Shown here: in pieces, positions 31,683-42,511 of the stretch
Numbering within the stretch: position 1 is the first letter of the stretch
Layout of the letters: each line of letters starts with the position of its first letter
Notes under the pieces: generated by a model
Database searches by the model: none
What the model saw: only the letters and a program-made list of their open reading frames with translations
Told to the model about the DNA's origin: nothing
Position numbers and translations under genes: made by a program
Assembly: GCA_019828565.1 (NCBI GenBank)
Contig: JAHDYR010000003.1
Location: 124,001-188,000, forward strand
Length of the DNA stretch: 64,000 nt
Direction: 5' to 3'
From: Carpediemonas membranifera
Taxonomy: Eukaryota; Fornicata

Positions 31683-33148
31683 ATGAGTCAGGAGATTCGA
31701 AAGCGAATCGACAAATATGAAGTGGGCCGTACGATCGGGAGTGGTGCATTTGGGAAGTCTGTCTTGCTCTTGTTCGCTAACACAGGGTCAAATACGGCGT
31801 CAATACCGTGACTGGGGAGGCGGTTGCCATCAAAATCCTCGACAGGCAACGTCTATCGAGGGCTAACATGTCTGCACAGATCAAGAAGGAGATCCGTGTT
31901 CTCAAAGCGCTGAATCACGATTCCATCGTCCGTCTTCACGACGTACTCACGTCCAAGACCAAAATCTTCCTAGTCATGGAGCTTATCACGGGTGGAGAGC
32001 TGTTCGAGCGCCTTGCTACTAGCGGCAAGTTCTCAGAGAGCACGGGCCGCATGTTCCTCCACCAGCTCGTCAGCGGGCTCGACTACATGCACAAGAAGGG
32101 CATCGCCCACCGCGACCTCAAGCCTGAGAACCTGCTACTCAACGCAGACGGCGACCTGAAGATCTCCGACTTTGGTCTTGCCTCCGAGGACGCCGCCCGT
32201 ATAATTAAGACGGTCTGCGGTACCCCAAACTACATCGCCCCCGAGATCCTTCGCTCCCAGCCGTACGACGGCAAGCGTGCGGACATCTGGTCTGTCGGAG
32301 TGATTCTGTACGTCATGCTCGCGGGGTTCATGCCGTTTGAAGACCCCTCGCAGCAGACACTCATCAGAAACATCGTAGAAGCACGGTACAACTGCCCCTC
32401 ATGGTTCAGCGAGGACGCCAGAGACCTCATTTCCAAGATGATCAACCCCGACGTTGCCCAGCGGATCACGATCCCCGACATCCTGGCCCACCCATGGATG
32501 CTGGTTGACAGCGAGAGCCGCTGCCCCTCGCCCACCAAGCCGAAGCAGGTGAGCAAGACGTACACGGAGGCCGAGGGCGAGAAGGTGCATGCCCCGCCCG
32601 ACATCACGGCGTTTGACGTCATTGGCCTCAGCGGGGCACTCAACCTCACGCCGATGCTCAACCGGGACGTGGAGGAGAAGGGCCTGGGGATATTCAGGGC
32701 CACGTGCTTCGTATCGCACTATGCACCGCTCCAGATCCTCGAGGCGCTGCTGCCTGTGCTCCAAAGACTGAAGGCGAACTGCCAGATACACGAGCCAACG
32801 TTCAAGATGAGGGTGTCTGCGCCGACGATGAACGGGATCCTACAGATCAGCGTTCAGGTCTTCCGGATCACGGACAACCGGTTCATTGCGGAGTTCCGTC
32901 GCAACAGCGGCGACGTCCTTGACTTCCATTCGTTCTTCAATGATGTGCTCGAAAACATCCCGTCCGACCTCATTGACACGACGCACTACGCCGCGAACGG
33001 GCAGAAGGGGTTGAAACTCATCCTGCAGCGGCGAAAGCAGAGCGTGGCGATGATGCAGAAGGCCTTTACGATGGGGTCCCGCAAGCATAGGGGGCGGGCG
33101 GACAGCAAGCTTCCGCCGATGAGCGGCGAGGACTCAGATGACTTTTGA
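31683..33148 (+). CDS. CIPK/SNF1-related calcium-sensor-type protein kinase
   Basis: Coding is join(31683..31756,31786..33148), 478 residues. The kinase domain has IGSGAFGK|VKYG (intron inside the glycine-loop codon), AIKILDRQ, HRDLKPENLLL, DFGLAS and CGTPNYIAPEIL, with the CaMK/SNF1 pattern GVILYVMLAGFMPFED. Downstream, ITAFDVIGLSGALNLTPML matches a NAF/FISL motif, the CBL-binding autoinhibitory segment of CIPKs. A KA1/PPI-like domain follows (VQVFRITDNRFIAEFRRNSGDVLDFHSFFNDVL). It probably phosphorylates targets under control of a calcineurin-B-like sensor (family inference; no sensor gene is in the window). The first exon is needed for the complete ATP-binding loop. Confidence 0.93.
31757..31785 (+). 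other. 29-nt spliceosomal intron
   Basis: Donor GTCTGT, acceptor GCTAACACAG (branch motif CTAAC fused to the 3' site). Phase 2. It restores GSGAFGKVKYG of the kinase glycine loop. Confidence 0.95.
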
Positions 33149-33229
33149 TGACATATTCAATTGACGCAACGACTCTATTTATGCCGTAACGGAGATATTA
33201 CATAACCGGTAGATTTTATAAATGGCATG

Positions 33230-36200
33230 TCAGTCAATGAACTGGATGTCGTCCTTGCTGAGGCGGACGACCTGCGTGTGCATCATGGAGAGGAGATAGT
33301 TCCTCTTCAGGCTGGCCTCTGGTACCATCGCCAGCAGGGATTTGACCAGCATCTCCTGAGCTACAAAGGCGGCGAAAACGTTGTGCTTGAGCATTCTAAA
33401 TATGATAGGAATTGATACGAGCGCGGTCGTCAGCAGCAGCACGCTCACAATACGGCCAACGGTGTCAGTGGCGCTGGTAGCCAGCAGTGCAGCTCTGTAC
33501 TGCTCCCACAGCACACTTGTCATCGGATACTCAATCTCACGAAGGATGCTGAAGGCACTGCTGGCGACAGTGCCAGGTGCAAGGCATCCGTCGGGCCTCA
33601 GCTCGTTGACAGACGAGACCAGCAGCTGCTGTAGTTCGCTGTTCTTAATGCCAGTAGGGACGAACGAGCAATGTGGGCAAGTTCCGGGGAACAGCGGGTC
33701 CGGGATGACGGCGGTGTAGAAGGGCGAGGCCTGCTTCACCTCAGCCAGGGAGATCGTCGCGTTGGCCATTTGTTCGAGCGAGCACACGGTGTGGTTGTGG
33801 GCGCAGTGGGAGGCAGCGGGGGAGATGACGAGGTCGATGCCGTCGTTCTCGACAATGAGGACGGTTAGCAGCTGGATCACGATGTAGCGGATGGCGACGA
33901 AGCCGTGCTTGATGGCGAAGTCGGCCAGTACAGAGACGACCGCCCCAACGACGACAAGCCCGACGAGTACAGCAGCCAGAAGCACTGCGAGACGGAGGTT
34001 TCGCCAGGACTCGCGGACGTGGATCTTGTGGACCCGGCGTAATGCCCAGGTCACGCTGGGCGGACCGACGAAGTAAACAGTGCAGGATAAGAACAAGACC
34101 AGCAGAGCCAGGGCCAGAGCTTCTAGGATAGTGGTGGCACCGCGGCGAAGGGTGTCTGCGTCTGAGGCGAAAACCATGGTGTCATAGGCGTCGAGGAGGA
34201 CGGATGTCGTGGCGTTGACAGCGACCTCGAACTCGGTAAACAGGTCGACCATCTTGTCGTCAAAGAGCAGCAGACGCGCCATCTCAGCCTGGACGTCCGC
34301 GTCGAGGAGGCCGTCCGCGGTGTCGCTGCTGTACATGTGCCCAGACCTGGCAGGGTAGTGCAGGGCGTCCTCAGCGGTGTCATCCTCCGTGCTGGCGTCG
34401 TAGCTGTAGTGGGGCAGGGGCAGCGTGGTGTCCAGACTGGCGGCCTCGGTCGCCAGCTGGAAGGAGATGCGGAGGATGTGCTCGATGGAAGCTGAGGCGT
34501 TGGTAGCAGCCTCGAGCTGAGCTGAGGCCTCGTTGACGCAACCACTGAAGTCGAAGACGCCCTTGTCGGCCAGCACCGCGATGGAGGCGCTGATGCCCTC
34601 GACCGTGTCGGGCCATGTGCTAAGTACCACCATAGCCTGGTATCCAAGTGTTACATCTCCAAATTGAGCGTATCTCTTCACAGTCCGGATTCTATCATGC
34701 ATATCTAGTAAATCTTCGGATCTATTCCCGTGGAAGTACTGTATCTCATTATATGAATCCATCTCATAGTCCCAAACAGGCCCCCACAGATTCCACTGGA
34801 CGATGATGAGCAGATTAAGGACAACAATGGCGGCAATGAAAAGGGCACCGACACAAAGCTTGGCGCATGTGTAGCGTTTGCTCGCTCTCCTCGTTGCACC
34901 CTCGCCCAGACGGAAGGGCGTGTCGGGCCTTTCAACAATCCACTCCTGGACACCGGCGATCTCACCATTGATGCGGTCAAGGCGTCTGTTGATGGCGAGG
35001 ACGCCCATGAGGATGGGTCCTGAGATAATCACCAGGGGCATGAGCAACGATGCGCACACAACAGAGATGTCATCCAGGACCCTGTTGGACTTAAAGAGCT
35101 CATCGAGACGGGCCTTGTTGTTGTCTAGGAGGGTGTCGCGTGCTGCTAGTAAATCTTTTTTGATCCGATCTGAGATCTCGATATACGCTGGATCGACCAG
35201 TATATTCCTAGCGACAGTGAACGAGTCATTGGAGCTCAGCAGGGCGTCGGCGCCGGCGTCGGAGTAGTAGCCGCGGCTCCTCGAGCTGTTGTACACCAGG
35301 GCCTGCAGCAGGTGGGTCGGCTCGGCAGTGTAGTTGTACGCCATCCCGGACAGGAAGCACTGGCTTGAGATCGGAAGCGACGCCCCGGCAGCGTTGGCCG
35401 ACTGGTAGAGGGAGATGGCATCAAGCCGGGTCAGCCGCAGCATCGCGGTGTATGCCGAGGCAAGGGCGGCTGCCACGGGGCCGTCATGTCCTTGCGCCAT
35501 GAGATAGTCTAACGCCGAGGCCACACGCTGGCCGTTGATGGCGGTGTCGTATTCCTCGATCCAGCGGAGGTCAAGACACTGGGCATAGGCAAGGGCTGCG
35601 TCCGCCTGGGCGTTGCTCATCGCCAACAGGTGGTCGAACCCCTCCTGGATGGCGACGTTGCTGGCGTAGACGGTCTTGTAGTCGTCGATAGCGATCTTGG
35701 GCACGATAACAGTGCAGACTATGACACAAAGGCCGAGCACTAAGCTAGCTAGGTGTGCGACTCCCGCGGCTATCATCAGAATCACAGCGCGGCGACGGTG
35801 TGACGCAAACCTGCTCGACAGGGCGCTGATACGATGCTTAGCGAGGTCCTGCGAGCTCTGCTTGTGGATCTGCTCGGAGACAGTTGCCGGGTTCACGGAG
35901 TATCTCGGGGCGGGCTCAATAGTGATGGTGTCGCTGAAGTCACCGTGGGGCAGCTGGTCGTCCAGGTCCGAGGCCACCGAGTCCGAGGTGTACGCGGTGT
36001 CTGCGTCTTCCTCGTCGTACAGAGAGTATGCAACGTCATCGACGGTTGCCAGGCTGGCGTGCGAGGTCTGGGTTGTGGCCGAGGCATCCCTGTCCCCGAG
36101 CTGGAGGGCGGAGAGGTGTCTCATATGGCCCAGCGCCGAGTTCGATAGTAAGTCGTCGGCCGATGGGACGTATCCGGTCGTCTTTTGGGTGTCAGTAGAC

Positions 36201-38953
36201 CTGGCCATCATGGCGGCGATGCCCTTGTCGATCCGCATGAATAGGTTGAGGTTCCTCTCCTGAGCATGCTTCACAGCGATGGTTGGGTGGATAAATACGG
36301 CGGGGAACCCCAGCACGATCATGCCGAGGATGACGATGACACACAATTCAGACACCGCACAGTCCACGACGGCGAGGTCGTTCATGGCGCTGTCTAATGC
36401 GTCAAGAAGATAGTACAACCTGGGCAGCTGACAGTGCAAGATGTTGAAGTGCGCGTAGTATGCCGTGGAGGCGGAGATAGTCGCACCTGATAGAAGATCG
36501 GATCCGATCTCGGAGATATAGGCTGAAAACTGGACCAAAGATGTGATATCGACTGAAGCGGTCGAGTAAATACCCTCTGGAGTGACAGAGTCAAGCTCAG
36601 CGACATATGTCATGAGATTGTGGTCTAAAGCCGAGCTAATCAATGACGGCCACAGCAGGTCGACTAGGGGCATCTTGATATGATCATAAAGTGACCTGAC
36701 ACCATCGTTACACTGCTCAAGCACCTCCGCCGTTCTCTCTAGCAGGGGCATGTCGTCCGAGTCGAACGGGTGGACAGGCAGGTCAGGCCAGTGGACGCTA
36801 CTGACCTGGGTCCTGAGCAGAAAGTCGAACTCGACAAGCCGACCCGAGTAAGCGGTGGCCGCTGAGTGAAGGGAACGCATGTTGAACTCGACTACGATGT
36901 GGACCAGCTGGAAGCCGATGAAGGCGGCGATGACGACAGCAATGGCACTCAGGGCGACAGCGATCGTCAGCTCAAGCCTGGCTATAAATGGTGACCGTTT
37001 CTGGTGCTTTCGTCCCTTCAGCACGTTATTATGCTCGAACTCCACGCGGTAGTCTGCCCTGACCGAGTCGGACCTTGAGTCGCCCTGGTCCCCGAGGTAC
37101 TCCGCATACGAGTCCAGCTTGTCGGCTGCGTCGGGGGCGAGGGCGACGTTCCTGAGGAAATCCGCATACATGGTGATGACTGGGATCCTCTGGGGGAAGT
37201 ACTCTAGGAGCCAGATAAATGTCCGCTCAGCACTGGTGGATGACGCGTAAATCTGCTCGGACACGCGATGCAGCTCGAGGATGTCGACCTTGTCTCGAGC
37301 CAGGATGCTCCAGAACGTGTTGATGGCGAGCTTCGCCTGCATCACCTGCCGCTGCACCGTCTTGAGCTTCACGTGGAGCCGTCTCAGCATGGCGCTGTCG
37401 AAGCCTCTGTGCTGCGTGCGGCGGGAATTCTCGGCGTTCTGGTACAATGCGTAGAGGTAGACGCATGACAAGGCGTCGATTGGCCCCTTGACGTGGTCGA
37501 AAGCCCTGAATATCTCAAAGATCGCGGCGTCGGTGTTGGCCCTGATATACTGGATATAAATGATAAAATTGATCCGGGAAAACAGGGTTGGACCAAAGTG
37601 GCTGTCAGTGTTGACCGTGACAGACTCAAGCACATCCGCGATCTGGTGAATCTCGGATATTAGATTCGCATCGCAGTTATCGTCCGGCTGCATGAACGAG
37701 AGAAACTCTAGCCTGTCCCGCTTCTGCCGTATCATGCTCATACTGAGACCTCCGAACCGGGACCTACAAAAGGCGTAGAAGAACAGGCTCTGGGCCGTGA
37801 ACAGTCCTGGCGGGACATGGGTCTGCGACGCCGCAGACTCGGGCTGGTCGCCCTTCGCCTTGGAGGGTCTGATGATGGTGGCAAATTTCTTCGTCAGCAT
37901 GGCGTACCGGATCAGGATGGATATATATACAGCAATGTATAGGATAAAGAATGAGATCGGGGTGACAATACCGAGGTCGACTCTGCCGAGGTCGAAGAAA
38001 CGGTACACCCCAGCAACACCGGCGCACAGCACAATGGCCGTGTCGAAAGCCATAGAGGCGGGATGGGCGTGGGCGGGGAACACGAATAGTGTCAGGGCGT
38101 ACACAATGGGCATGACGGTGGTCAGGGCGACCAGGGTCCAGCGGACGGGTGACGTGGGGGCAGCAGGGGCGTAGTGCATGGCGACAATGTAGACAGCGGT
38201 GGTCAGAGGGGCTATTGCGGCGGATACGGAGGGCAGCTGGGTCATGGCATTGAGGCTCTTGCTCAGCGTATGATTGAAGAAAGCCAGGCGGGTCAGCGTG
38301 GCGATGCAGACCAGGAGGACTATGGAGCAGACCGAGATCATCCATCCAAATGGGTTGCTGATTGAAAACACGGTGACTTCCCTGAACGGGGCGGCAACGG
38401 ATTGAACCCTGGTGAAGAAGACGACGGCTGGGATGAACAGAGCAGTGGAGATCACACGGTGGACGGAGGTGATCATGCGGCTGACAACAACGTTGTTGGG
38501 GGCGATCTGCTTGCCGAGGATGACGAATAGCAGCAGGCCGACTGCAGACGACCAGTACAGGATGACCGAGACCCATATGACCACCTCCTGCACCTGGTCA
38601 GTGAGAAGCTTGCCGTTGAGCATGGGGACGAGGAAAACAGCGCCCACCCTGTCTCTGGGTGCAGGATCGGTCTGGATGATGAAGGAGAAGAAGAAAAACA
38701 CACTCAGTATGCGGCCTAGAGTTAACATGGTCATGGGAAACCGCATTCCCATCGTTCTAATTGCCATGACGAGCTTTAGAGACGCCCAGGGCACTTTCCC
38801 ACCCGTCAGCCCGAATGTGTCGCTGCTGAAGCTAATGGTTGAGATTCGCGACGATGGGCCCGCACTGCTCACTTGTGGGGCAGCTGGGTGTAGTAATCCG
38901 TCGTTAATCGAGCCATACCGGCGGCCCCTTTCACCCATCGAAGCGCTGCGCAT
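33230..38953 (-). CDS. TmcB-like giant polytopic membrane protein
   Basis: 1,907 residues from the first sensible ATG (MRSASMGERGRRYG). The N-terminal 370 residues hold about ten hydrophobic spans, such as LTLGRILSVFFFFSFIIQ and VILYWSSAVGLLLFVILG. Next comes a soluble block (about 430-640) with TPR-like helices and WLLEYFPQRIPVITMYADFLRNVALAPDAADKL, the pattern of the TmcB/TmcC TPR module of protist 'tiny macrocyst' proteins. The C-terminal half has repeated pairs of spans enclosing extracellular helical regions, at about 670-900, 1090-1350, 1410-1640 and 1650-1880. This looks like sensory or receptor architecture. No catalytic domain is visible. Its ligand and role are unknown. Intact single ORF. 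Confidence 0.75.
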   Translation of the reverse strand: MRSASMGERGRRYGSINDGLLHPAAPQVSSAGPSSRISTISFSSDTFGLTGGKVPWASLKLVMAIRTMGMRFPMTMLTLGRILSVFFFFSFIIQTDPAPRDRVGAVFLVPMLNGKLLTDQVQEVVIWVSVILYWSSAVGLLLFVILGKQIAPNNVVVSRMITSVHRVISTALFIPAVVFFTRVQSVAAPFREVTVFSISNPFGWMISVCSIVLLVCIATLTRLAFFNHTLSKSLNAMTQLPSVSAAIAPLTTAVYIVAMHYAPAAPTSPVRWTLVALTTVMPIVYALTLFVFPAHAHPASMAFDTAIVLCAGVAGVYRFFDLGRVDLGIVTPISFFILYIAVYISILIRYAMLTKKFATIIRPSKAKGDQPESAASQTHVPPGLFTAQSLFFYAFCRSRFGGLSMSMIRQKRDRLEFLSFMQPDDNCDANLISEIHQIADVLESVTVNTDSHFGPTLFSRINFIIYIQYIRANTDAAIFEIFRAFDHVKGPIDALSCVYLYALYQNAENSRRTQHRGFDSAMLRRLHVKLKTVQRQVMQAKLAINTFWSILARDKVDILELHRVSEQIYASSTSAERTFIWLLEYFPQRIPVITMYADFLRNVALAPDAADKLDSYAEYLGDQGDSRSDSVRADYRVEFEHNNVLKGRKHQKRSPFIARLELTIAVALSAIAVVIAAFIGFQLVHIVVEFNMRSLHSAATAYSGRLVEFDFLLRTQVSSVHWPDLPVHPFDSDDMPLLERTAEVLEQCNDGVRSLYDHIKMPLVDLLWPSLISSALDHNLMTYVAELDSVTPEGIYSTASVDITSLVQFSAYISEIGSDLLSGATISASTAYYAHFNILHCQLPRLYYLLDALDSAMNDLAVVDCAVSELCVIVILGMIVLGFPAVFIHPTIAVKHAQERNLNLFMRIDKGIAAMMARSTDTQKTTGYVPSADDLLSNSALGHMRHLSALQLGDRDASATTQTSHASLATVDDVAYSLYDEEDADTAYTSDSVASDLDDQLPHGDFSDTITIEPAPRYSVNPATVSEQIHKQSSQDLAKHRISALSSRFASHRRRAVILMIAAGVAHLASLVLGLCVIVCTVIVPKIAIDDYKTVYASNVAIQEGFDHLLAMSNAQADAALAYAQCLDLRWIEEYDTAINGQRVASALDYLMAQGHDGPVAAALASAYTAMLRLTRLDAISLYQSANAAGASLPISSQCFLSGMAYNYTAEPTHLLQALVYNSSRSRGYYSDAGADALLSSNDSFTVARNILVDPAYIEISDRIKKDLLAARDTLLDNNKARLDELFKSNRVLDDISVVCASLLMPLVIISGPILMGVLAINRRLDRINGEIAGVQEWIVERPDTPFRLGEGATRRASKRYTCAKLCVGALFIAAIVVLNLLIIVQWNLWGPVWDYEMDSYNEIQYFHGNRSEDLLDMHDRIRTVKRYAQFGDVTLGYQAMVVLSTWPDTVEGISASIAVLADKGVFDFSGCVNEASAQLEAATNASASIEHILRISFQLATEAASLDTTLPLPHYSYDASTEDDTAEDALHYPARSGHMYSSDTADGLLDADVQAEMARLLLFDDKMVDLFTEFEVAVNATTSVLLDAYDTMVFASDADTLRRGATTILEALALALLVLFLSCTVYFVGPPSVTWALRRVHKIHVRESWRNLRLAVLLAAVLVGLVVVGAVVSVLADFAIKHGFVAIRYIVIQLLTVLIVENDGIDLVISPAASHCAHNHTVCSLEQMANATISLAEVKQASPFYTAVIPDPLFPGTCPHCSFVPTGIKNSELQQLLVSSVNELRPDGCLAPGTVASSAFSILREIEYPMTSVLWEQYRAALLATSATDTVGRIVSVLLLTTALVSIPIIFRMLKHNVFAAFVAQEMLVKSLLAMVPEASLKRNYLLSMMHTQVVRLSKDDIQFID

Positions 38954-39086
38954 GCTCTTGAAAAAATTAGCGTCGGCCGATATCTTCGCTAATTGGGGCT
39001 GAGCGATTGAGAATCGGGAGCATAGACACACGTACACAGACGGAGGTCAGGCCCTGGCCCAACCCACGAACCCATCCGAATAAAAT

Positions 39087-40391
39087 TTACACGCGCATGT
39101 CCAGCAGCCCCAGCTCGTCGTCCTGTTCAGTCGACCTGGTGTACGTCTCCACAGTCATCTGGGGGTCGGGGTCGGGGACGTAGATGTCCTGTACGTAGGA
39201 GTTGGACACGGGGTCGTCGATCACAAGGGTGAATGGCCTGCCCGAGATGAACTCACCGAGTGTGGCCACAACTTGCAGCATCTTGGTGCGCTCGGCGGCA
39301 TCAGCACTGTCGCCCGCACTAAACGGCATGACACCGTCGAGCTGGGTCCTGACTTGGTTCAGGAAGCCTTCGACAGTGGTGAACATGCCGCCCAGGGTGC
39401 CCGTCTCCACGCCCACGAGAACCTCGCCGTTCTCGATGATCTTGGCCGAGGCTGTGTCCGACTTGAGCACATCCCGGTTGAGATCAAGCTCATCGGCCAC
39501 ATTGAGAATGTAGCGGGTGCCGTGGTCGGCAATCTCACCGCCGCACTTGACCTCGGTGCTCTTGAATCCGCAATGGTCGCACTTGAACGCCATGATGATG
39601 ACCTCCTTGAAGTGCGGGATGGATGTGATGCACATGCGGTTGACGCCGTTGGTCTGGCATGAAGGGCAGATGGATGGCAGCTCCATGATGTCGCCAGCCG
39701 TTGTGAACTTCTCAGCGAGGTTCTCAGCAGCATCATTGTTCATGATGGCAGCGGCCTTGTTTCCAGGCGCCATGGCTCTCTCCTGGGCCAGGTTGAGTCC
39801 GAGCGCGAGGTTCTGGTCATCTGACCTGGCGTAGGGGGTGTGGGTGAGGTTGGGGTCCTTGCTGGGGGCGTGGGGGTTCTCGATGAAGGAGTTGCCGGTG
39901 GGGTCGTCCAGGATCACCGTAAAGTTCGGTTCATCGGTCAGGAGGCCACGCATCTTCTCGAGGAAGGCGTTGATGGCCTCGTACTGCTCGGGGGCATGGG
40001 TCTTTCGGTCGGGCTGGAGCATCTCGAGGTTGGTGATCGCCTGCATAATGATGCCCTCCAGGGTAGTGAACTGGCCGGGCTGGACGTTGGCGGGGATTTC
40101 GAACTCCACCTCGAGGATCTGGAAGAGAGCGGCATCAGACTTGACGATACGACGCTGCAGATCCTGCTTGCAGGTGACCTTGAGGAGGAAGTTGCTGCCC
40201 GTGGCGGCAATAGTGGCAGCAGGCTGCACAGAGGTGTTGTGCTCGTTGCAGTGAGGGCAATCGAAGCTCACAACGATGACTTCCTTGAAGTAGGGCACCT
40301 TGACCATAAGCATGCGAGTCAGGCCGTTCTTATGGCAGCTGGGACACATACTCTCGACTTCATTGACGTTATCCGCGTCAAAGCCTTCCAT
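39087..40391 (-). CDS. ZPR1: ZPR1 zinc-finger protein
   Basis: 434 residues. There are two copies of the ZPR1 module. Each opens with a C4 zinc finger: CPSCHKNGLTRMLM...CPHCNEHN near residues 15-50, and CPSCQTNGVNRMCI...CDHCGFKS near 240-275. Each is followed by the beta-sandwich domain. ZPR1 binds eEF1A and shuttles between cytoplasm and nucleus, acting as an eEF1A folding chaperone in later work (established). I start at the ATG of MEGFDADNVNE; the frame is open further upstream but has no ATG there. The gene is divergent from prolyl-tRNA synthetase, so two translation-linked genes share one intergenic region. Confidence 0.95.
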   Translation of the reverse strand: MEGFDADNVNEVESMCPSCHKNGLTRMLMVKVPYFKEVIVVSFDCPHCNEHNTSVQPAATIAATGSNFLLKVTCKQDLQRRIVKSDAALFQILEVEFEIPANVQPGQFTTLEGIIMQAITNLEMLQPDRKTHAPEQYEAINAFLEKMRGLLTDEPNFTVILDDPTGNSFIENPHAPSKDPNLTHTPYARSDDQNLALGLNLAQERAMAPGNKAAAIMNNDAAENLAEKFTTAGDIMELPSICPSCQTNGVNRMCITSIPHFKEVIIMAFKCDHCGFKSTEVKCGGEIADHGTRYILNVADELDLNRDVLKSDTASAKIIENGEVLVGVETGTLGGMFTTVEGFLNQVRTQLDGVMPFSAGDSADAAERTKMLQVVATLGEFISGRPFTLVIDDPVSNSYVQDIYVPDPDPQMTVETYTRSTEQDDELGLLDMRV

Positions 40392-40859
40392 TGCCTGTTT
40401 CCGTCGCTTCAGCTTTTTTTCTTGCAATTGATCCAACTGGATCAATCAGGTCCTACCCGTGTCTCATTATGAGCTTGGACGCGTGGGAGGAAGGCGTGTC
40501 CCCGGTTGTCTTTTTTCCGGCTCTCGATCCCTTGAAGCCTGAAGTCTGATAATTGACGAATGCTCTCAGGCTTCAAGCGCCAGAGGTGGCAATACAACGC
40601 ATTTACGTCCACCTAATCGCGTATCTACACTGTTCTCACCGTTTCGTCTGCCAGCGGCGCTCTCTGTGTGAGGCGTCGATGAGTACCGATAGCTTGATCG
40701 AGGGCCAAGTGACTGCGAGCCCGACACTGCCGTTGGGGTAGAAGTAGTTCTGCCGTTGAGGTGCTTATTGATCTAAATCATCCGTGTTGCTGAAAAAAAT
40801 GGAACGAGATCGTTTCTCGGCTAATCAGATGATGCGTGCGCTCCACACTTGATCACAAC
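40392..40859. promoter_or_regulatory. Divergent promoter region of ZPR1 and ProRS, 468 bp, with two perfect inverted repeats
   Basis: It contains a palindrome (ATTGATCCA-AC-TGGATCAAT, 40427-40446) next to the ZPR1 start. It also holds a 12-bp inverted repeat CTTGAAGCCTGA (40531-40542) / TCAGGCTTCAAG (40566-40577) with a 23-nt loop. A T-run lies at 40414-40420 and an A-run before the ProRS start. Short ORFs here (for example 40679-40741) are not supported. Confidence 0.5.
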
Positions 40860-42464
40860 ATGTCGGATCTTGTTGAATTCAACAAGGACAAGAGTGACTT
40901 CGCCAAGTGGTACGATACCATCCTCATTGCCGCGGATATCCTGGACAAGCGGTACCCCGTTAAGGGAATGCCCGTGATGAAGCCCGCTGGTTGGTACATC
41001 CACGAGAAGATCATGCGCCTTGCTGAAGACGAGTGGGAGAAGCAGGGGATTGACAAGTGTCAGTTCCCCACGCTCATCCCCGAGACTTTCCTGACCAAGG
41101 AAGAGGAGCACGTCGCCGGCTTCGAGAAGGAGTGCTTCTGGGTCACCAAGGGCGGTCTCAACACCCTCGATATCCGCCTTGCCCTGCGTCCGACCTCCGA
41201 GACTGCCATGTACTCCATGTTCAGCCTGTGGGTCCGGTCCTACGCCGACCTCCCCCTTAAGGTGCACCAGTCCTGCAACGTCTTCCGGTATGAGACAAAG
41301 AGCACCAAGCCCCTCATCAGGGTCCGCGAGATCCCCTGGAACGAGGCTCACACTGCACACGCCACTGCCGAGGACGCCGAGGAGAACCTCCGCCAGGCCT
41401 GGGTCGGCTATGACGAGGTCATCAACCGCCAGCTTGGCTTCTACGGCCTCGTGCTCCGCCGCCCCGAGTGGGACAAGTTTGCCGGCTCCATTTACACCGA
41501 AGTCCTTGACACTATCATGCCTTGCGGCCGGGTGCTTCAGACTGTCGGAGCCCACAACCTTGGCCAGAAGTTCGCCAAGGTGTTCGACATCAAGTACCAG
41601 ACCGAGGACAACCGCGAGGAGTACGCCCACATGACGTGCTACGGCATCTCCACTCGCGTCATGGCCGCCTGCCTCTCGATCCACGGTGACGACCGCGGTC
41701 TCGTGTTGCCGCCCGTTATCGCGAAGGTCCAGGCCGTTGTCATCCCCATCAAGCCCAAGCAGCCCGCTGAGAAGACCGAGGAGAACATCGCTGCCGCTGA
41801 GGCCTCGTGGCAGAAGATCCTCGCTTCTTCCAAGAAGATCACCGCCGCTCTCCAGGCTGCCGGCATCCGCGCCAAGCTCGACGACTCGGACCGCACCCCT
41901 GGCTTCAAATACGCCCATTGGGAGCTCCGCGGCATCCCCCTCCGCGTCGAGGTCGGCCCCCGTGATGTCGACCACGAGGACGAGGCTGAGTTCGAGTGCA
42001 TGATGGTGCCCCGTAACAACAACATGCCCGCCGGCAAGGGTAAGAAGGGCAAGCAGGCCAAGCAGGCTGCCGAGACCCCCCAGACTGGCCTGGACAAGCG
42101 TCTCGTGAAGCAGGCCGACATTGCCGCTGAGGCGCACAAGTTCCTCGATGATATCATCGACAAGCTCCGGGACGAGGCCCAGCGCCAGCACAACGAGCGT
42201 GTGGTGAAGTGCTTCCGTCTCTCCGACGTCAAGAAGGCCATGAAGAAGGGCAAGGTTGCCCTCGTCCCCTTCTGCGACATGGGCGACAAGGGCAAGCAGG
42301 CCGAGGACCGCATCCGCGAGTATCTTGGCGCTGACCTGCCTGGTGAGGTTCGCGGCTGGGATCCCCGCATCACCGACAGCCTCGAGGGCAAGACGTGCAT
42401 CGCCAGCAAGCCTGACGAGCCCGATGCCGCGCACTACTGGGCGTATATTGCCCGCGCCTATTGA
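40860..42464 (+). CDS. ProRS: Prolyl-tRNA synthetase (archaeal/eukaryotic type)
   Basis: 534 residues from the ATG of MSDLVEFNKDKSDFAKWY. The class II core is complete: motif 1 region (GWYIHEKIMRLAEDEW), LRPTSETAMYSMF and VHQSCNVFRYETKSTKPLIRVREIPWNEAHTAH (motif 2), then QTVGAHNLGQ and YGISTRVMAACLSIHGDDRGLVLPP (motif 3). The anticodon-binding domain follows. The ProRS-specific C-terminal extension ends ..AHYWAYIARAY with the terminal Tyr typical of eukaryote/archaeal enzymes. It charges tRNA-Pro in the cytosol. A Lys-rich insertion (KGKKGKQAKQ, near 400) lies in the anticodon-binding domain. No fused EPRS partner is present. Codon use is strongly biased, as for a highly expressed gene. Confidence 0.97.
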   Translation: MSDLVEFNKDKSDFAKWYDTILIAADILDKRYPVKGMPVMKPAGWYIHEKIMRLAEDEWEKQGIDKCQFPTLIPETFLTKEEEHVAGFEKECFWVTKGGLNTLDIRLALRPTSETAMYSMFSLWVRSYADLPLKVHQSCNVFRYETKSTKPLIRVREIPWNEAHTAHATAEDAEENLRQAWVGYDEVINRQLGFYGLVLRRPEWDKFAGSIYTEVLDTIMPCGRVLQTVGAHNLGQKFAKVFDIKYQTEDNREEYAHMTCYGISTRVMAACLSIHGDDRGLVLPPVIAKVQAVVIPIKPKQPAEKTEENIAAAEASWQKILASSKKITAALQAAGIRAKLDDSDRTPGFKYAHWELRGIPLRVEVGPRDVDHEDEAEFECMMVPRNNNMPAGKGKKGKQAKQAAETPQTGLDKRLVKQADIAAEAHKFLDDIIDKLRDEAQRQHNERVVKCFRLSDVKKAMKKGKVALVPFCDMGDKGKQAEDRIREYLGADLPGEVRGWDPRITDSLEGKTCIASKPDEPDAAHYWAYIARAY

Positions 42465-42511
42465 GTAATAAACGAGGATAATAACACGCACGGTTGTCTT
42501 TATGTATGCCA

